Source: Planococcus sp. MB-3u-03
GTDB lineage: Bacteria > Bacillota > Bacilli > Bacillales_A > Planococcaceae
Direction of reading: 5' to 3'
Length of the DNA stretch: 64,000 nucleotides
Assembly: GCF_002833405.1 (NCBI RefSeq)
Contig: NZ_CP025135.1
Span: 3,267,501-3,331,500, forward strand
The notes below the pieces were generated by a model, which worked only from the letters and a program-made list of their open reading frames with translations, did no database searches and had not been told where the DNA came from. The position numbers were made by a program, and so were the translations under genes. This document shows positions 36,338 through 44,476 of the stretch, piece by piece. The stretch's first letter is position 1. Each line of letters starts with the position of its first letter.

Positions 36338-37918
36338 TTAATTTGTTTTATACGTATTCCAGAAGCGCGGGCCATACCATTCGCTATAGTCGTGGATATC
36401 GGTTGTGCGCGCATTCAAGTTCGAGATGTTCGTCACTTTTTCAAACGGCAATTCTTCATACAGCGTTTCGTTCAAGCCGGCGAGGATCTGCTGTCGTTCT
36501 TCCTCGGATTCCGCTTGTGCCCACTGGGCGATTTGCTCCTGCCATTTCTCACTGTTATACCAGCCACTGCTGTTCGAATCCTGGCTCAACATGCCTGCCT
36601 GGTTCGGCGAGAAGAACGGGGACCATCCGACGACAACGAGATCCCAATTGGAAGCCTCTCCCCATTTCTCAAGGTATGTTGCCCATTCATAGGATTCCAG
36701 CTCGACCGCAAAGCCGGCTGCTTCAAGCTGCTGTTCAGCGATCTCGGCAATTTTCTTATAGTCGTTGGAATCGCTCGAGAAGATAATTTTGATCGGCTCG
36801 CCGTCGTAGCTGCTTTCTTCCAATAAGCGTTTCGCTTCATCCACATCGTAGGACAGGAAGCCGTCTGTGTTTTCTTCCGAATACAGGGCGGTTTGGTTCG
36901 GCGTGAACAAAGCGCCGTCCAATTCGTAAAATTCCTCGTTGCCGTATGTTGCTTTGGCAATCGCTTCTTTATCGAGTGCAGCGTTCAATGCCTGGCGTAC
37001 TTGCAAGTCATCGAAAGGCGCTTCCGATTTATCCGGCGTCAACACCGTATAGCCGTTAGTGGCGGTGCCAGCTTCGATATTCGGCGTGCTTTCGATCACT
37101 TCGTACAAATCGAGCGGAACTTCATCGCCGAAATCGTAAAGTCCGGTTTTCAAGCCATTGACCACCACTTGAGGGTCTTTGACGATCTTGAAATGGACCG
37201 AATCCACATACGCTTTTTTCTCTCCCGTCAAACCGCTTGTCTCATCGGTTCTAGATGCATAGTCGTCGTATTTGGCCAAGACGATTTCATCGCCGCGCTT
37301 CCACGAATCAAACTGGAATGGCCCGGTGCCGATATACTGGTCATGGTCGAGCGGCTTTTCGCCGGCCGCTTCAGCGATTGCTTTCGGTAAGACGACTGCA
37401 GCCGATTTCGGGGCAGCCAAGTCAGAAAGCAGAGAACTGTATGCTTTGTTCAATTGAATGGTCAATTGCGAGCCGTCTGCTTCCACGGACTCCACGTGGT
37501 CGTTGGTGATCTTGCCGACAGATGACACTTTCAGCCAACGTTCGATGGACGCTTTGGCATCTTCTGCCGTTACTGGTTCCCCGTTATGGAAGCTTACGCC
37601 TTCACGCAAGGTAATTGTGTAGGTTTTTCCGTCTTCGCTCACTTCATAATCTTCAGCGAGCAACGGCACTGCTTCAAAATCCTGGTTTAAGGCAAACAAA
37701 CCTTCATAAATATGCCAGCCGATTTTGCGTGCGGCACTTTCTCCCGTATACATCCAGTCCAGCGTGTTCGGATCTGCGCCGATCGCCACGTTCAGCTCCC
37801 CGCCTTCCACTGGTTCTGAATCTCCGTCAGCATTGGACGAACTCGCTTCGCCGCCGGAACAACCGGCCAAGCCGATAAGTGCAATTAAACTGATAAGTAA
37901 AAAGATGATATTTTTCAC
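36338..37918 (-). CDS. S-box-controlled peptide-type ABC substrate-binding lipoprotein
   Basis: 526 residues, SBP_bac_5 family. The signal peptide ends in the lipobox LAGC, followed by a Ser/Gly/Asp linker. Family phrases include LREGVSFHNGEPVTAEDAKAS, GTGPFQFDSWKRGDEIVLA and ALNAALDKEAIAKATYG. It captures the substrate outside the cell for the permeases and ATPases encoded after it. Because the operon is under a SAM-I riboswitch, the cargo is likely a sulfur-related compound or methionine-containing peptide, which is inference. The start is GTG at 37918, six bases after AAGGAGG; readings further upstream have no site. Confidence 0.92.
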   Translation of the reverse strand: MKNIIFLLISLIALIGLAGCSGGEASSSNADGDSEPVEGGELNVAIGADPNTLDWMYTGESAARKIGWHIYEGLFALNQDFEAVPLLAEDYEVSEDGKTYTITLREGVSFHNGEPVTAEDAKASIERWLKVSSVGKITNDHVESVEADGSQLTIQLNKAYSSLLSDLAAPKSAAVVLPKAIAEAAGEKPLDHDQYIGTGPFQFDSWKRGDEIVLAKYDDYASRTDETSGLTGEKKAYVDSVHFKIVKDPQVVVNGLKTGLYDFGDEVPLDLYEVIESTPNIEAGTATNGYTVLTPDKSEAPFDDLQVRQALNAALDKEAIAKATYGNEEFYELDGALFTPNQTALYSEENTDGFLSYDVDEAKRLLEESSYDGEPIKIIFSSDSNDYKKIAEIAEQQLEAAGFAVELESYEWATYLEKWGEASNWDLVVVGWSPFFSPNQAGMLSQDSNSSGWYNSEKWQEQIAQWAQAESEEERQQILAGLNETLYEELPFEKVTNISNLNARTTDIHDYSEWYGPRFWNTYKTN

Positions 37919-37982
37919 GATGTTCCTCCTTATGATTGAAAAAATGATGTTGCCTCGATTATGTATGCAACTGCCTAAAAGC

Positions 37983-38078
37983 CTATCCAAGTTCCCAGAT
38001 TTTCAATGAAGCGTCGAAGTGTTGATGCGCCAATCTGCCGCTCAAGCTCCGACGGTATTTCGAAAACCATTTGTCCAT
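37983..38078 (-). CDS. 31-codon ORF between the S-box terminator and the binding-protein gene
   Basis: ATG at 38078 has a very good ribosome binding site (GAAGGAGGTG, spaced six bases). It opens a 31-residue reading frame (starts MDKWFSKYRR, ends KIWELG) that stops at TAG 37985-37983, about 65 bp before the binding-protein start. It is basic with scattered aromatic residues and has no transmembrane helix. It would be translated only when the riboswitch terminator is bypassed. It could be a leader peptide coupling translation, a real small protein, or chance. No similarity recognised. Confidence 0.45.
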   Translation of the reverse strand: MDKWFSKYRRSLSGRLAHQHFDASLKIWELG

Positions 38079-38141
38079 TGAAGGCACCTCCTTCGCCAAA
38101 AAAATAATTTATCTTACCTGTTTACTTGGTTTTAACGTAAT

Positions 38142-38303
38142 AAAAAAACCCCTTCTTCTTTTCGACAAGAAGAGGAGTGGTTTCGTACGTTCGATCGCCT
38201 CTCTTATCTCTGTACGCGCAGTACAAGGAATTAGCACAGTGCCGCGTTGCGGTCTGCTGCTTTGACGTCTCAGGGCCAGTCCCTCAGTCAATCTCGATAA
38301 GAT
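38142..38303 (-). promoter_or_regulatory. SAM-I riboswitch (S-box) controlling the Opp/Dpp-type operon
   Basis: On the minus strand the aptamer (38303 to 38201) shows the S-box core: CTTATCGAGA, GACTGAGGGACTGGCCC, GACGTCAAAGCAGCA, GCTAATTCC and the closing AGAGATAAGAG. A terminator follows (about 38142-38176: CTTCTT/AAGAAG stem, then T7). High S-adenosylmethionine should stop transcription of the operon. Confidence 0.95.
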
Positions 38304-38403
38304 GATTAAATTGTAAAGTTCATGTTACGGCCCTTGATCCGGCTTGTCAACATTATTTTGAAGAAATTGAATTTATTTACATGATGCTAAAATTCGATTT
38401 GGT

Positions 38404-39171
38404 TTACGCTTGCCCTCCAGCCGGCAAGACCTGCGCCTGTTCGATCCATTCAATGGATTTGGCGACGATGAAATCCAATTCATGGTCCATGGAAGCGATG
38501 TGATAGGAATTATGGAGTTCGTGCTTGAACGCGTAATCCGAACCGACCTTGCCGAGAATATAGTCGGTGTTGGCTGGCGGCACGACATGGTCTTCAAGCG
38601 ACTGGAAACAAACGACCGGGCAGCGGACTTCGGCGAGCTTTGCGCGGACAGCATCCATATAGCCAAGCAATTGCTGATACGCTTTGACCGGTGCTTGCCC
38701 GTAAGTGATTTCCACCGCATCCGCTTTTTTGATATCGGGCGCATCTTCTGTAACGTAAGCATGGGCCGGGCGGCTGCGGTAAGTTTCAAACTGCGGGATG
38801 TCGATCGCCGGATTGATCAACGCGATGCCCTGGATTTCAGGATGGCGGCTGGCCAGATCCAAGCTCAAGGTGCCGCCCATCGATTGCCCGATGACAAAGA
38901 CCGATGTGCACGCTTGTTTGAGTTCTAAATAAGCCTGCTCAACACTCTGGAACCAGTCTTCATAAGAAAATTGTTCCAACTCCTTGAAATGGGTGCCATG
39001 GCCCGGCAGCCGCGGACAGGAAACCGTATAGCCTTGTTCGCCGAGCGCTTCGCCTAATTCCCTGACGCTTTGCGGCGTGCCGAGAAACCCGTGGCACAAT
39101 AGGATGCCGGTGCTGCCGCCTTTCAGAAAGAAGGCTTCCGCCCCTTGGATGACAGGATATTGTTCGTTCAT
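38404..39171 (-). CDS. Alpha/beta-hydrolase, carboxylesterase/monoacylglycerol lipase type
   Basis: 255 residues. Nucleophile elbow GQSMGG (Ser about residue 95), oxyanion region LLCHGFLGTPQSVRELG, acid Asp in SLEDHVVPP (about 199) and catalytic His in NSYHIASMDHE (about 229). This closely follows Est30-type esterases of Geobacillus that hydrolyse short- to medium-chain esters. The ATG has GAAGGAGG seven bases upstream. It has its own promoter with a palindrome over the -35 box, so it is not part of either flanking S-box operon. Confidence 0.9.
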   Translation of the reverse strand: MNEQYPVIQGAEAFFLKGGSTGILLCHGFLGTPQSVRELGEALGEQGYTVSCPRLPGHGTHFKELEQFSYEDWFQSVEQAYLELKQACTSVFVIGQSMGGTLSLDLASRHPEIQGIALINPAIDIPQFETYRSRPAHAYVTEDAPDIKKADAVEITYGQAPVKAYQQLLGYMDAVRAKLAEVRCPVVCFQSLEDHVVPPANTDYILGKVGSDYAFKHELHNSYHIASMDHELDFIVAKSIEWIEQAQVLPAGGQA

Positions 39172-39254
39172 GCAATCCCTCCTTCAGCTGTTTAAAAATC
39201 AGGAGGCCCACTAGCTGCCCCTAATGTGAAGTAATGCGAAAAAAGCTTATTCAC

Positions 39255-39293
39255 ATTAGACTATATTCAAAACCTACTTGTCAACTAGGTTTT
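39255..39293 (-). promoter_or_regulatory. Esterase promoter with overlapping palindrome
   Basis: TTGACA (39279-39284) and TCTAAT (39255-39260) on the minus strand are 18 bp apart. A perfect inverted repeat AAAACCTA-N9-TAGGTTTT (39269-39293) covers the -35 box, as expected of a repressor operator. Confidence 0.6.
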
Positions 39294-39327
39294 ATAAAAT
39301 GAACGATCACCCGCACCAGGCGCTGCC

Positions 39328-40281
39328 TTAAACTTCCGAAGCTTTCCCTTGGCGCGCCCACGAGGCGATCGCTGCAATATCATCGGGAGTCGTGCTGCAA
39401 CAGCCGCCGATGATATCTGCTCCTGCTTTATGCCAGGCTTTCGAATTGGCTGAAAACGCACCAACTGACGGTTCTTCGCTCCAGGTTTTGCTTACCGGGT
39501 CGTAAGTGGCGCCGGAATTTGGATAGACGATGACCGGTTTGGAAGATGCGCTTTTCACTTCCTGGATCAAGGATTCGATAAACTGCGGAGCTGTGCAATT
39601 AATGCCGATTGCCGCCACTTGCGATTGCTGCTCGAGCCATTTTGCACAATCCGCGATCCGCTCCCCATCACTGATATGGAACTCATCTTTCGCACTGAAT
39701 GTAAACCAGGCAGACACCTGCGGAAATTCTTCCAGCACGCTCACAATCGCTTTCGCTTCCGCAAGGCACGGCAAAGTTTCGCACGCCAAAATATCCGCTC
39801 CTGCTTCCACCAGCACCCGGATTCGCTCTCTATGAAATGCGGCCAATTGCTCTTCGCCAATCGCATAGCCGCCGCGGTATTCAGACCCGTCCGATAAAAA
39901 TGCGCCGTACGGGCCGACTGATGCCGCCACTAAAGGCTTCGGCCTGTCCGAGCGATCCGCTGCAGCGCCCCAAAACTCGTCGCGCGCTTGTGTTGCCAAC
40001 TCGACAGACTTCGTGATCAATGCGATCGCTTGTGATTCTGTCAGCCCTCTCTCCTGATAGCCTTCAATGGTCGCCTGGTAACTGGCCGTAATGGCACAAT
40101 CCGCCCCAGCCTGGAAATAATCCACATGCACTTTCTTGATCAACTCCGGATTTTCCATCAATATTTTCGCTGACCATAAAGAATCATTTAAATTGCATCC
40201 ATAGTTTTCAAGTTCTGTCGCCATAGCCCCGTCCACGATCAGGACCGGGAACTCGTTCAATATCTGTTCAATCGGGTTCAT
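39328..40281 (-). CDS. mmuM: Homocysteine S-methyltransferase
   Basis: 317 residues of the zinc-dependent homocysteine S-methyltransferase family. It transfers a methyl group from S-methylmethionine (or S-adenosylmethionine) to homocysteine, making methionine. Zinc ligands: the Cys of GINCTAPQF (about residue 227) and the paired Cys of GGCCSTTPDDI (about 293-294). Also present: VDGAMATELENYGCNLNDSLWSAK at the start. It is the last gene of the S-box operon, 42 bp after the ATPase gene, which links it to methionine metabolism. Confidence 0.93.
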   Translation of the reverse strand: MNPIEQILNEFPVLIVDGAMATELENYGCNLNDSLWSAKILMENPELIKKVHVDYFQAGADCAITASYQATIEGYQERGLTESQAIALITKSVELATQARDEFWGAAADRSDRPKPLVAASVGPYGAFLSDGSEYRGGYAIGEEQLAAFHRERIRVLVEAGADILACETLPCLAEAKAIVSVLEEFPQVSAWFTFSAKDEFHISDGERIADCAKWLEQQSQVAAIGINCTAPQFIESLIQEVKSASSKPVIVYPNSGATYDPVSKTWSEEPSVGAFSANSKAWHKAGADIIGGCCSTTPDDIAAIASWARQGKASEV

Positions 40282-40323
40282 TCCAAACCATCCTTCCGCT
40301 CTCAGTCGTTACACTTTATTCCC

Positions 40324-41061
40324 TCAGCCTTGGACGGCTTTTCCTAAAAATTGTTTCGTTCTTTCGACGGCAGGCTCGGTGAAAATTTGCTCAGCCGTGC
40401 CTTGCTCGATAATGACGCCGTCTTCCATAAAGATGACGCGGTCCGAAATTTCCCGCGCGAAACTCAATTCATGGGTCACGATGAACATCGTTTTTCCGGT
40501 GTCCGCGACGCGGCGTATGGTGGCCAATACTTCATCGACCAGTTCAGGGTCCAATGAAGAAGTCGGTTCGTCGAATAACAGCACTTCCGGGTCCAAAGCA
40601 AGCGCACGGGCGATGCCGACACGCTGTTGCTGGCCGCCGGACAATTGCGCAGGGTAATGGCTCAATTTAGAAGACAAGCCGACCCGCTCGAGCATCTCGA
40701 TGCCTTTCTTGTCAGCAGCGTCTTTTTTCATCCGCTTGACGCTCGTCAAACCGACGGAGACATTTTGCAGCACAGTCAGATTCTTGAACAGGTTGTATTG
40801 CTGGAAGACCATGCCAGTTGCAGTCCTGAGCGCGAAGATCTCCTTTTTCTTGGCGGTGGCCGCATCCACCCGCTTTCCGCCGATTTCCACGATGCCGCTC
40901 GTCGGCTCTTCGAGAAAATTGATGCAACGCAACAGCGTCGATTTCCCGGAACCGCTTGGCCCGAGGACCGCCACCACTTCGCCTTTTTCGACGGTTAAAT
41001 CGATTCCTTTCAAAACATGCTGGCGGTCGTAATATTTATGCAGCTTCTCCAATTTGATCAT
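40324..41061 (-). CDS. Amino-acid ABC transporter ATP-binding protein
   Basis: 245 residues, polar amino acid uptake type: Walker A GPSGSGKST, Q-loop MVFQQYNLFKNLTVLQNV, signature AQLSGGQQQRVGIARAL, Walker B VLLFDEPTSSLDPELV, H-loop VTHELSFA. Its start codon overlaps the permease stop codon by one base (TGATG). With the S-box leader and mmuM beside it, the transporter probably carries S-methylmethionine, methionine or a related amino acid. The assignment is by context only. Confidence 0.93.
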   Translation of the reverse strand: MIKLEKLHKYYDRQHVLKGIDLTVEKGEVVAVLGPSGSGKSTLLRCINFLEEPTSGIVEIGGKRVDAATAKKKEIFALRTATGMVFQQYNLFKNLTVLQNVSVGLTSVKRMKKDAADKKGIEMLERVGLSSKLSHYPAQLSGGQQQRVGIARALALDPEVLLFDEPTSSLDPELVDEVLATIRRVADTGKTMFIVTHELSFAREISDRVIFMEDGVIIEQGTAEQIFTEPAVERTKQFLGKAVQG

Positions 41062-41780
41062 CAGGCAATCCCTCTTTCATATCTGCGTGCACGCTTCTCG
41101 ATCTTCACCAATAAGCGCTCGACGGCAATGCATAAGATCCAATAGACGATCGAGACGGCGATATACACTTCAAAGAACGCCAAGCCACGGGAGCCGAGGA
41201 TTTTTGCCTGCCCCATGATATCGATGACGCCGATGATAAACACGAGCGAGGTGTCTTTGATCGTGCTGATGAACATATTGCCGAGGTTCGGGATCGCTAC
41301 CGTCAAGGCCTGCGGGAAGACGATCTTCAGCATCATCTGCACAGGCGTCATGCCGATCGCTTTGGCGGCTTCGAACTGCCCGCGGTCGACCGATTCGATC
41401 GCCGAACGGATCGTTTCGGATAAATACGCGCCCAAATTGATGGAAAAGGCCATCAAGGCATAGAATTCCGGTGCGATGCTATTGACGTCCGCCGACTGAA
41501 GCCAGCCGTATTCGCTCTGAAGAAAATAAATGATTTTCGGAATCCCGTAAAACACCAGGTAAATCTGCACCAATAACGGCGTCCCCCGGATAAAGGAGAT
41601 ATAGATCGACGTGATGACGCTGAGCACAGGTACTTTGTAGATTTTGATCAATGCCGCAGCCACGCCGATGATTAAACTCAAAAGCAGTGAGCCGACTGCT
41701 ATGCCGATCGTGATTGGCAGCCTGGAAATAATGGCAGGAAAGCTCTCGATCAAGAAATTCAAGTCCAGTAAATTTTCCAT
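41061..41780 (-). CDS. Amino-acid ABC transporter permease
   Basis: 239 residues of the HisM/GlnP type: five or so helices, FIRGTPLLVQIYLVFYGIP as the family motif, and the EAA loop QFEAAKAIGMTPVQMMLKIVFPQAL. A single permease gene suggests a homodimer. The ATG has GGAAGGAC upstream; 21 bp separate it from the binding-protein gene. Confidence 0.93.
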   Translation of the reverse strand: MENLLDLNFLIESFPAIISRLPITIGIAVGSLLLSLIIGVAAALIKIYKVPVLSVITSIYISFIRGTPLLVQIYLVFYGIPKIIYFLQSEYGWLQSADVNSIAPEFYALMAFSINLGAYLSETIRSAIESVDRGQFEAAKAIGMTPVQMMLKIVFPQALTVAIPNLGNMFISTIKDTSLVFIIGVIDIMGQAKILGSRGLAFFEVYIAVSIVYWILCIAVERLLVKIEKRARRYERGIA

Positions 41781-41801
41781 TGTCTCTGTCCTTCCGCTAG
41801 C

Positions 41802-42614
41802 TTATTCAGGGATGTAGTCGCCGCCGGTCCATTTCTCGGACAGTTCGGACAAGGTGCCGTCTTCTTTCAGCTGTTTCAAAATCGGGTCGATCAAGGCTTT
41901 CAACTCTTCGCCTTTTTCTTCATCTTTCAAGACGATGCCCATATCGTCATTGACCAAAGGCTGCCCGACAATCTCCACGCCGAGTTCATTCTTTTCCAAC
42001 ACCGCGTTCATCATGATCGGGTCATTGACGTAAGCGTCGACGCGCCCGTTCTGCACATCCTGCAGAATTTCCGACGGGTTGCCGCTTTCGCTGTATTTCA
42101 GTTCGATCGGCTCGGCGGCGGTTTCGTTGTACTCCTCAAGCAATAAAGTATAGGAATCGCCTGCCAAAGCCCCGACCGCTTTTCCTTCCAAATCTTCAAT
42201 CGTCTGAATGTCTTCTCGGCCTTCTTTCACCGCGATGACCGTTTCCGCTGCGAAATACGATTCATCGGTGAACAAATACTTTTCTTGGCGTTCCGGCGTT
42301 TTCGCTACTTGGTCGGCAATGGCCTGAATTTTATTCGACTCGAGCGCGAGGAACATGCTGTCCCACGGTACGGCGACGTATTCGAACGTATAGCCGTCCA
42401 ATTGTTCATCGACGGCTTTCATCATGTCCACGTCATAGCCCGTCAGCTGGTTGGCATCATCCGCGAAAGCGAAAGGCGGATAGTCGTTTTGCGTTCCGAC
42501 GCGGATCACTTGGTCTCCTGTAGCGTTCGCCGTCTCTTCCGATGAACAGCCGGCAAGTGTTCCGGCAAGACCTACTAAACAGGCAGTAGCGAATAGATAA
42601 GCGTTTCTTTTCAT
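41802..42614 (-). CDS. Amino-acid ABC transporter substrate-binding lipoprotein
   Basis: 270 residues, SBP_bac_3 family. Lipobox LAGC (about residue 23). The mature part starts IRVGTQNDYPPFAFADDANQLTGYDVDMMKAV, and the hinge region has DSMFLALESNKIQAIADQVAKTPER. First gene of the operon under the second S-box. AAAAGGAG eight bases upstream of the ATG. Confidence 0.93.
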   Translation of the reverse strand: MKRNAYLFATACLVGLAGTLAGCSSEETANATGDQVIRVGTQNDYPPFAFADDANQLTGYDVDMMKAVDEQLDGYTFEYVAVPWDSMFLALESNKIQAIADQVAKTPERQEKYLFTDESYFAAETVIAVKEGREDIQTIEDLEGKAVGALAGDSYTLLLEEYNETAAEPIELKYSESGNPSEILQDVQNGRVDAYVNDPIMMNAVLEKNELGVEIVGQPLVNDDMGIVLKDEEKGEELKALIDPILKQLKEDGTLSELSEKWTGGDYIPE

Positions 42615-42700
42615 AATTCAAGCTCCTTTTGGTGTGTAGTTTTTTTATGATAGGGCTGGACTTTCCGCCTTGTGTAGAGTGCCTGCCCTCCTTTTGGATG

Positions 42701-42847
42701 CAAAAAAGCCTCTTTCAATAGGAAAGAGGCTTCGACCAATTTCTTATCTCTCAGAATGAACACATTCTGCAGGAATTAGCACCTCTCATGAACATGATGG
42801 TTGCTGGACGTCATAGGGCCTGTCCCTCAGTCTCTCTGGATAAGTTA
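42701..42847 (-). promoter_or_regulatory. SAM-I riboswitch (S-box) controlling the amino-acid ABC/mmuM operon
   Basis: Minus-strand aptamer (42847 to 42741) with CTTATCCAGAGAGACTGAGGG, GGCCCTATGACGTCCAGCAACC, GGTGCTAATTCCTGCAG and the closing GAGAGATAAG. The terminator hairpin GCCTCTTT/AAAGAGGC plus T6 is at 42701-42730. All S-box core elements are recognisable. Confidence 0.96.
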
Positions 42848-43052
42848 TTTAATTTTTTTAACATATTAACGATAGTATTTGAGATAGCCCCTGCTGTCAA
42901 ACCCTTTTTTGAAAATAAATCAAAATTTCGTATAAAAATTCAGGAGGAAATTGACAAAGCCTGCCATATTGCATACCATCAATTTAATATTCCATTGCTG
43001 CCGGGTTCCACCGGGCGGCATGCATCCAATACAAGAGCGGAGTGAACACAAG

Positions 43053-44192
43053 ATGAGCGAGGAAACTGTTTTTGATGTCGCCATCGTCGGTGCCGGCACG
43101 ATGGGCATGGCCGCCGGCGCCTTTTTGGCACAGCAAGGCAAGAAGACATTGGTGATCGATGCATTCGACCCGCCCCATGCGAACGGCAGCCATCACGGAG
43201 ATACCCGGTTGATCCGCCACGCCTACGGGGAAGGCAGGCATTACGTTAGGTTAGTGTTGCGCGCGCAGCAATTATGGGAAGACTTGGAGAAGCAGACCGG
43301 CTACAAAGTGTTCGATAAGACCGGTGTTATCGGGCTTGGCCCGGAAGACTCCCCTTTTCTGCTCGAAAGCATTGCAGCCGCCAATAGCTACGGCTTGCCG
43401 CTCGAAATATTAAGCAGCGGCGCGATTCAAGAAAGATGGCCGGGCTTCACAGTGCCCGAGCATTTCATCGGCTGCTTTGAAGCACAAGCAGGCGTGTTGT
43501 ACAGCGAAAATGCCATCCGTGCCTATAAGAAACTGGCGCTCGAAAACGGCGTTCACTATGTGCCGAATACACCCGTCCAACACATCGATATACAGGACGG
43601 GGATCGCGTGAAAATCTCGACCGCGCAAGGTGTTTTCTATGCTGAAAAAGTGATCGTCACAGCCGGTGCATGGGCGAAGAAGCTGCTACCAGACCTGCAA
43701 TTGCCGATCCAACCGACGCGCAAAGCGGTCGGCTGGTTTGAAGCACCGGAGATGTACAATGCCGATCAATTTCCCGGTTTTTTTGTGGAAGGTCCCGAGA
43801 TGATGTTCTACGGCTTCCCGAGCATCGACGGCGCTGGCGTAAAAGTCGGACGCTCGGATGGCGGGCAGCCAATCGACCCGGACGAACAAACCCAGAACTT
43901 CGGGCAATACGAATTTGATGAGGGCGACCTAAGAAGATTCCTGGACCTGTATATGCCAGAAGCGAGCGGAGAATTGAAACAAGGCAAAACTTGTTTATAC
44001 ACCGTCTCGGACGACCATAACTTCATCATCGACCGCCATCCGGACAACGAGCACGTCATTTTCGCCTGCGGCTTTACCGGCCACGGCTTTAAATTCGGCA
44101 GCGTCATGGGCGAAGTGTTGAGCCAATTGGCAATAGACGGCCACACCGAATTCGACATCGCTCCCTTCTCACTCAACCGTTTCAAACCATGA
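43053..44192 (+). CDS. soxA: Monomeric sarcosine oxidase / N-methyl amino acid oxidase
   Basis: 379-residue FAD enzyme that oxidatively demethylates sarcosine or other N-methyl amino acids to the amine, formaldehyde and H2O2. The N-terminal dinucleotide fold VAIVGAGTMGMAAG is followed by the sarcosine-oxidase stretch GDTRLIRHAYGEGRHYVRL. The Cys that covalently binds FAD is kept in GKTCLYT (about residue 312), and the C-terminal CGFTGHGFKF is present. N-methyltryptophan oxidase is a close alternative. Start at 43053, with GGAG upstream; longer readings lack a site. Divergent from the S-box operon, no co-transcribed partner. Confidence 0.88.
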   Translation: MSEETVFDVAIVGAGTMGMAAGAFLAQQGKKTLVIDAFDPPHANGSHHGDTRLIRHAYGEGRHYVRLVLRAQQLWEDLEKQTGYKVFDKTGVIGLGPEDSPFLLESIAAANSYGLPLEILSSGAIQERWPGFTVPEHFIGCFEAQAGVLYSENAIRAYKKLALENGVHYVPNTPVQHIDIQDGDRVKISTAQGVFYAEKVIVTAGAWAKKLLPDLQLPIQPTRKAVGWFEAPEMYNADQFPGFFVEGPEMMFYGFPSIDGAGVKVGRSDGGQPIDPDEQTQNFGQYEFDEGDLRRFLDLYMPEASGELKQGKTCLYTVSDDHNFIIDRHPDNEHVIFACGFTGHGFKFGSVMGEVLSQLAIDGHTEFDIAPFSLNRFKP

Positions 44193-44293
44193 GCGAAATG
44201 AAAGAAGAGTGTTGAAGAAATTAGTGATTCACTATGCATAAAAAGAAAATCACTTATTCTACATTTTAAGATCAATGTTCTACCTAAGTATTT

Positions 44294-44400
44294 GGAGAAG
44301 CGTTTGCTCGACTCCTGTGGATCAGCGAGACGACCGAGACCCCGCAAGGAGCACAGCGACTGAGGAGGCTTGAACGCGAGCCCACGGAAAGCGAGCGATA
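44294..44400. repeat. Dispersed GC-rich intergenic repeat
   Basis: A non-coding block starting with CGTTTGCTCGACTCCTGTGG, including GAGACCCCGCAAGGAGC and ending near CACGGAAAGCGAGCG. I recognise it as a widespread intergenic element of Bacillaceae/Planococcaceae (from memory). A shortened inverted piece of the same element is at 53984-54015. The rest of the 44193-44451 gap shows no gene. Confidence 0.6.
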
Positions 44401-44440
44401 AGCTTCGGAAAATACGGCTTTAACTTTCTCGACAAACTAA

Positions 44441-44476
44441 AGAGTCTCTCCTTATTGATAAAGGAGAGACTCTTTT
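44441..44476 (-). terminator. Terminator overlapping the end of the Gfo/Idh gene
   Basis: AAAGAGTCTCTCCTTATTGATAA-type hairpin: GAGTCTCTCCTT pairs with AAGGAGAGACTC. The left arm on the minus strand encodes the last residues (ESLLYQ) of the oxidoreductase. Confidence 0.75.
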
